A DNA stretch of 12,659 bases from Asterionellopsis glacialis. Its lineage: Eukaryota > Bacillariophyta > Plagiogrammaphyceae > Rhaphoneidales > Asterionellopsidaceae. The stretch covers positions 1-12,659 of the forward strand of contig WKLE02006529.1 in NCBI GenBank assembly GCA_014885115.2. The letters are read 5' to 3'. The position numbers and the translations under genes are program-made. This document shows positions 8,301 through 12,659 of this stretch, piece after piece. Position 1 is the stretch's first letter; every line of letters begins with the position of its first letter. The notes below the pieces were generated by a model, which saw only the letters and a program-made list of their open reading frames with translations, did no database searches and was not told where the DNA came from.

Positions 8301-8386
8301 AACTTACCTTTATTCTACCGAACAAAAATCGGGAGGGACAGGGAAATATCCATCAAGTGACTACCGTGTGGGATTCCCCACCTTAA
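5371..8386 (+). CDS. GH36 raffinose synthase/alkaline alpha-galactosidase-like protein
   Basis: There are two exons, 5371-7116 and 7217-8386, giving 971 aa. Members of this family transfer galactose from galactinol to sucrose (raffinose synthase) or hydrolyse alpha-galactosides; which reaction applies is not resolved. Family blocks appear in order. F-G-W-C-T-W-D-A lies at 322-329, D-D-G-W-Q at 359-363 and Y-C-W-H-A-L-H-G-Y-W at 501-510. The nucleophile motif K582-V583-D584 is assembled across the intron, and R-A-S-D-D-F (648-653) holds the likely acid/base Asp. Then come P-D-W-D-M-F-H-S (about 681-688) and L-P-G-R-P-T-R-D (about 735), with a C-terminal beta domain near 860-971. All expected catalytic residues are present. 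Unusual features are a hydrophobic N-terminal segment (about residues 7-24) followed by F-S-R-P and a Ser/His/Arg-rich stretch, a 16-residue Glu run (144-159), and an insertion of about 90 residues (370-460) in the catalytic barrel. The hydrophobic start suggests secretory or plastid targeting. The gene is convergent with the F-BAR-like gene. Confidence 0.93.
5800..5847 (+). repeat. (GAA)16 trinucleotide repeat encoding a poly-Glu run
   Basis: Sixteen perfect GAA codons encode Glu144-Glu159 of the GH36 protein, between a predicted linker and the N-terminal beta domain. The lack of GAG codons shows recent slippage expansion rather than selection for a Glu tract alone. Length variation between alleles is expected and would keep the frame. 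Confidence 0.98.
7117..7216 (+). other. Spliceosomal intron of the GH36 gene (100 bp)
   Basis: The donor is AAG|GTAAAT at 7117. The acceptor is a pyrimidine-rich stretch ending CTCTAG at 7216. The phase is 0. Joining gives G-V-D-G-V-K then V-D-V-Q, which restores the conserved GH36 nucleophile region; reading through would hit a TGA at 7126-7128 instead. The precise family match on both sides makes the junction secure. Confidence 0.95.
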
Positions 8387-8719
8387 TAGCCAGATACATG
8401 CTATTTCTTTCTCAAGTGAAAAAGCACTTCAATTTTTGAGCCCATTTAGACCGAAGATACACTTGACATCGAGAGAAAAATCTTTTTAGACAGCTACAAC
8501 ACTAAATACTACTATGCGTTAGATTAAAGAGCACACAATTGTTGTATATAGCATATTTGAGCTTGCTGTGTATTGCAAAGACGTAGAAAGAGAAGCACAG
8601 TTAGCTGCCTTAACTTGATCAAAAGATCACCACCTTCTCCCCTCACCCCCCCGCCGTAGCTTGAAGAAAATTTTCATAAAATTTCTACAAATCTGTTAGT
8701 TCGCCGATTTCCCATAGTT
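8387..8719. other. Convergent 3' intergenic spacer
   Basis: The spacer of 333 bp lies between the stop codons of the GH36 (+) and F-BAR-like (-) genes, so it holds both 3' ends. It includes a C-rich patch (about 8640-8654) and an AAAATTTT-containing stretch (about 8668-8690). No gene, hairpin of note, or canonical AATAAA signal was recognised. Confidence 0.6.
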
Positions 8720-11506
8720 TCATAGCTGCTGATTGGTTCCAAGCAAACTCCTATTAGAGTCAAGTAGTGTAGAAGTTTCAATTTTGGACGATGTTCGCAG
8801 TTTCACCACCGTACGTGCAAACGAATCTCCATCATCAATTTCGACTTCCCTACCATTGCTATGTATACCAATTTTACATTCCGGTAGATAGAATGAATGG
8901 AACGGTGTTATAGCCTCGATTTTCTGTGCTATTTTTGTAGCATCATGGACACTATTGCTGGTTGATGGTGATTCATATTTGTTGTTATTTAAATTCTTTA
9001 ACGGTTGGTACAAAGGAGAAACTAGGTTTTCAAATGTCTCTACTGGACTTGTCAATGTCGTTTGGGATATCGTTGATGGAATATGAAAAAGATGTAAAAG
9101 CGAATCTGACATAACAGCTAATGTCCTGTGCCAAGTGTCTCGACCAATCTCTCTTTCAACATGCATCACTGTGCCACCATCCATGATTGGTGACAAGGAT
9201 ATGTCGTTTACACCACTCGTCTCGTGCTGTAGATTCTCTACGTCTCCTACACCCGAAGAAGCTGTATTTTGCGTCATGAGATTGTTCAAGATGGGCTTCT
9301 GAAGTTCTGAAAATGTTGAGAATGCACGTCTTTGACGCGGTAGATAGCTTAGAAGGACCTCTTGAACTTTCATTTGACGTTCACTTTCAATGGTTGCCAC
9401 TTCTTTTCGTAGATTATCCCACTTTTGCTTACCGACTGTTCATGTTTTGAAACAAGAGAAAAAGTTATTTAGTGAAACAAGAATATAAGATATGCCTATG
9501 CGCCTATGACTTATTAATCTTTTTCTTTGATTTTCTCATTCCTTGCTCTTACCTGTAAACATCTTCACAATAGCGCGATAATGAAGTTCCTTTACCCAAA
9601 GTTCTGATGTGTACCGTGGTGCATTGGATGACGGAAAACTTGATTCCAGAGATGCTGATGTATCTGAATTAGAAGATACAGATGAATCACCATGACTATT
9701 GCTATGGATCATATGGTCTCCCATCTTCTCTGCTGCTAAATCATAGTATGAATCCCATGCTTTTATTACTAATGACTCTGCAGACTCAATTAAATCGATT
9801 GCATTCATCCCTTTCTTTTTAATGTCGTGGTTGACCTTGTATTCGAGTTTTTCTCTGTAGTGCGTCATTTCTGGCAAAAGCTTATCTGCTATATGTTTGG
9901 CTGATTCATTCAGTTCATCTGCCAAAACAGAATGAACATGAAGGACAGATGATGTGACATTATTAGTCTCGGGGCTGCTGCTGTCGTTGGCAGTATCAGA
10001 TGCTTCATTATTCACAGTTGTCAACTTGGAACTTTCGCAAGTGGTGGTAGTATTGGCATTGTGGACATGCTGTTTCATGCTTTGTTTACCTCGTCGAAAC
10101 AAAGTCTGAAATCCCTTCTTGGTAGATTCTGCAACTGCAGTAGCAGCGGGTATACTACCATTAGGGGTCCTGTTATGACTACCACTCCTTCCATCGTTTG
10201 GATAGTTGTTACTGATAGATTTCAGTGCCATAGCATATTGACGATTGGCTGCTGCCATCCCATGAAGCAGATGCTCGTATTGCAAGCATTCTTCAGTTCC
10301 ATATTCTAGCATTTGCAACATGGATTGAAATTCTTGTTTTACATGTTCTTGTCTGGTTTCTCTTCGTTTGAATTCATACTTTTGTAAGATATGAAATTTC
10401 TTCAACATCGTAGTGCCAGCATTAGCACCGCCATCAATGGGAGGAAGATTACACGAAGGAGAGGACCACAATGAATCATCATACGATGATACTTCATTCT
10501 CACCATCATGGTGAATATCTTTCACTGTAGGATGACTTCTACCACTACCATCAATAGTAGTTTCGGGGATTGATCCAACGTTATCATGCCCACGAAGAGA
10601 TTCATCACCAGAAGAAGCCGCCGCTTGCGGTTCATTAGCATCTAATGCTTTGGACGAGCTTGATGATGATAGTGAAAGGCTCAATGATTGCGTTTCATTC
10701 AGGTCTTGTTTTTTGGGAATATAACTAGGATCATTTTCTTCTGGCGTTGCCGCTCTTAATGCTGCGACCTTGGATAAAGAAAGTTCCTCGTCGTGCTCCA
10801 CTTCTGCTGTTGTTGTTATTTCCCGTTCTTGTTTCGTCTCTTCTTCTTCTTCTTCTTCAAAGCTATTGGTGGTCATACATGCAATGGAGTCATTATTCAT
10901 CATCATAACTTGCCTTTCATGGATCATACGTTGGACTTTAGCTTCAGTTGCGGCATCCTTGCGTGCCTTCTCTAAAGTGTAGCAGGGTGTAACATAGTAA
11001 TAATCACCAGCTGGTAACCCATTTCCATCCATCACTAGATCACTCATATTTGGTCCAATTCCCATGCTTGTTAGATCGTCTAGAGATATATACATGGGGA
11101 TACGAGCTTTGATGATTTTGGTTGTTGTTGTTGTTGCTGACCCATCATCCGAACCGACCTCTTTGGTGATAATATCTGTAGACTCTCGGACAATAGCAGG
11201 ATGAAAATGATGATTGGCAATGTAATACTTTGTCTTCTTTTTCTCGTTGCTATTGGTGTTTTCATTGGTAACGATAACATTATCATCGTTGTCCATTTCT
11301 TCTAGCAGTTCAGCATCAGGGAACATGTAACGAATGTATGCATTTCTCAGACCGTTCATTTCATGATCTGTTTCACTCTTTCTTGGCAATGAAGTGAAAC
11401 CAGATCGCGAATCATTTAATAAAAGAAATGCACTTGTGATACCCTTACATTCTCGTTTACCACAAAGGCAATCTTTCATTTCCATTTGAAATGATGCACA
11501 AGCCAT
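8720..11506 (-). CDS. F-BAR-like protein with N-terminal Cys/His module and possible PH-like C-terminus
   Basis: There are two exons, 11506-9553 and 9435-8720, giving 889 aa. The N-terminus has C13-x-C15-G-x3-C20-K-G, similar to the metal-binding C-x-C-x4-C of post-SET motifs although no SET domain is present. It is followed by Y-Y-I-A-N-H99-H100-F-H102-P. Residues 200-360 are an acidic and Ser/Thr/Asn-rich, probably disordered linker (E-run at 217-223, S/L-run at 274-286). From about M367 a long amphipathic helical region begins. It contains E-Y-G-T-E-E-C-L-Q-Y-E-H-L-L then A-N-R-Q-Y-A-M-A-L (about 401-428), resembling the FCH start of F-BAR domains, which bend membranes and link them to actin. 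Helices continue at about 521-600 and 633-707, separated by two Ser/Asn-rich loops. Residues around 745-870, with D-T-W753-H-R-T-L-A-V and S-L-L-H-L-F, resemble a PH domain, weakly. F-BAR assignment comes from pattern, not alignment; a generic coiled-coil protein is the alternative. The ATG at 11506 is the first Met of the open frame. Confidence 0.75.
9436..9552 (-). other. Spliceosomal intron of the F-BAR-like gene (117 bp)
   Basis: Read on the minus strand, the donor is ACAG|GTAAGAGC at 9552 and the acceptor ends GAACAG at 9436. The phase is 1: the split codon G|TC gives Val652. Joining yields K-M-F-T-V-G-K-Q-K-W-D-N-L-R-K-E and continues the helical pattern. Without splicing the first exon ends at a TGA ten codons on, and the second frame would have no ATG near its beginning. 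Confidence 0.88.
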
Positions 11507-12485
11507 TTTGGAGCAATGGTTGTCCCTTTCTTTTCCAACTCACCCGGGACTTGTCTTGCCTTTGGATACTTAATAATACGGAGATACCTCGAGTCGGATG
11601 CTAATCTATGTAATAATATTTTCGTCTCGATACAAATTTTCAGATCTCGGTAGTGACAAAGTTAAGACATAGATTTCCGCAGGCTTTGTATGGTAGTATG
11701 TTTTTTCTTTCTCGAGCGATAACAAGTAAGAAGCGAAAGTCTTTTTTGCTATCACACAGAAAACAGAACACGAAAACCCCAAAAAACCAAATTTGATTTC
11801 ACATGCAATATAATCACTCTATTCCTATCTTTCTGTTGGAAATACTTATGTGCACGTGCTCAACAATTATTATTATACAAAGAACATCTCGAAATAAGTC
11901 TCGCCCAAAGTAACTCTGTCGTTTCAATCTACGTACCGGTACTGTAGCTAGAGACATTTGCATTACTTTTCTATCTTCGTGCTGACAGCTACTGTACAAC
12001 TGAAGGTAGTAAATAGGGTATCTTACCAAGTTGCACTTCATTGCAAAGCGAGGTGTAATTTTCATTAGATCCAGACAGTAAATGGTACCTAAAAGTACAT
12101 AATAATTAATAAAATGTATTTTCTACTGAGTACTGATCTACTTGTGGACTAGGTCGTAGAATGGGAATACTAATCGTAATACGGTATTCATGATGGTACT
12201 TGTATGTGTAAAGAAGGCAGAATACTATTGGACGAATCAACAAAGGCTATTTATTAGTATATGTAATTGATGTCATCACTATGACGAGGATCTCAAGCAA
12301 AAGAACAACTCGTGATTGAATCTATAAATATTTTTTCATAGGTCCGGGTTGATTAACGAGGTCTAATTCCTGATCTTATGTTTACCACGGTATTATGGAA
12401 AATACTGTTCCAGCAGGTAGCTACCAGGTACGGTATCCCTACGTTTTTCCGCTCAAAACACGGTAATATCCCGCAGTGCTGGCAG
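11507..12485. other. Upstream flank of the F-BAR-like gene, no gene seen
   Basis: The stretch next to 11506 should contain the minus-strand promoter and 5' UTR. No coding region is supported. Visible words are ACGTACCGGTAC (11932-11943), the palindrome GGTAGCTACC (12416-12425) running into TACCAGGTACGG (12422-12433), and a near-exact 11-bp direct repeat, CACGGTATTAT (12386-12396) and CACGGTAATAT (12459-12469). AT-rich DNA with scattered GTAC words dominates. No tRNA was recognised. Confidence 0.55.
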
Positions 12486-12622
12486 AAAAACGCTCGGAAA
12501 AAGTCCAGGAACCCAAGTTTCCTTTTCTTAATCCGTTGGGTCGTATAGCGCATTTTCCCTTGTAAGGAAAATGCATGAAAAAGAACCCAAGGTTCCTCCA
12601 CTTGTTTTCCGAGTGGGTTTTT
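12486..12622. repeat. Imperfect foldback element with nested hairpins
   Basis: The outer arms pair as AAAAAC (12486-12491) with GTTTTT (12617-12622), CTCGGAAAA (12493-12501) with TTTTCCGAG (12605-12613), and AGGAACC (12507-12513) with GGTTCCT (12591-12597). Only short unpaired bulges separate these blocks. The centre holds a 9-bp perfect stem, GCATTTTCC (12550-12558) with GGAAAATGC (12566-12574), around a 7-nt loop. The word GAACCCAAGKTTCCT also occurs twice in direct orientation (12509-12523, 12583-12597; 14 of 15 match). The minus-strand frame over this interval is simply the translation of the repeat. It could be a small foldback transposon or a structured non-coding element. Confidence 0.6.
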
Positions 12623-12659
12623 GAGAAAAAATATCATGTACCATTTTTCGTGTAGAAAG

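Noticed and set aside
7217..8386. Second GH36 fragment as an independent gene
   Set aside because: Its first codon is GTG, and splicing 7116 to 7217 joins it in phase to exon 1 and restores the K-V-D-V-Q motif, so it is the second exon.
8720..9400. Separate 226-aa minus-strand gene
   Set aside because: Its apparent start is GTG inside a continuous frame that joins to the upstream exon through a canonical GT..AG intron.
12353..12637. 94-codon minus-strand ORF near the window end
   Set aside because: Most of it is the translation of the foldback repeat, and no protein motif is visible.
1..12659. CRISPR arrays, tRNA or rRNA genes, prokaryotic operons
   Set aside because: No regularly spaced exact repeats, tRNA-like arms or rRNA motifs were recognised by eye, and the gene structure is eukaryotic.

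Overview
This window looks like nuclear DNA from a unicellular stramenopile alga, most likely a diatom. The genes are compact, with zero or one short intron (100 and 117 bp) and GT..AG splice sites. Intergenic DNA is AT-rich and full of GTAC/TACC/GGTA words, and the raffinose-synthase-type protein resembles plant and algal members. Nothing looks prokaryotic: there are no operons and no ribosome binding sites. Genus-level identity cannot be decided from this sequence.

Layout. Positions 1 to about 3270 carry no intact gene. The stretch holds short direct and inverted repeats, a decayed transposase-like fragment (1308-1829, +), and a possible 720-bp element bounded by 17-bp near-perfect inverted repeats (2205-2924). 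That element contains a minus-strand AT-hook ORF remnant (2502-2741). From 3272 to 4297 (-) lies a complete extended short-chain dehydrogenase/reductase of the RmlD/MAT2B type. A 1.07-kb divergent intergenic region (4298-5370) follows, with a (CTTT)7 microsatellite, a perfect TGACGTCA cAMP-response-type palindrome and one copy of a TACCAGGTAC word. From 5371 to 8386 (+) lies a complete two-exon GH36 raffinose synthase/alkaline alpha-galactosidase-like protein (971 aa). It has a hydrophobic N-terminus and a 90-residue insertion in its catalytic barrel. After a 333-bp convergent spacer, a two-exon minus-strand gene (11506-8720, 889 aa) encodes a protein with an N-terminal Cys/His-rich module, a long low-complexity linker, an F-BAR-like coiled-coil region and a possible PH-like C-terminus. 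From 11507 to the end there is no gene, but a 137-bp imperfect foldback lies at 12486-12622.

How the genes relate. The SDR and the GH36 protein are divergently arranged and both act in sugar or sugar-nucleotide chemistry, so they may share regulation, but nothing in the sequence proves a common pathway. The F-BAR-like protein is probably an unrelated membrane-curvature or cytoskeletal adaptor. The most unusual items are the domain architecture of the F-BAR-like protein, the possible targeting signal and barrel insertion of the GH36 protein, and two uncharacterised repeat structures (2205-2924 and 12486-12622).
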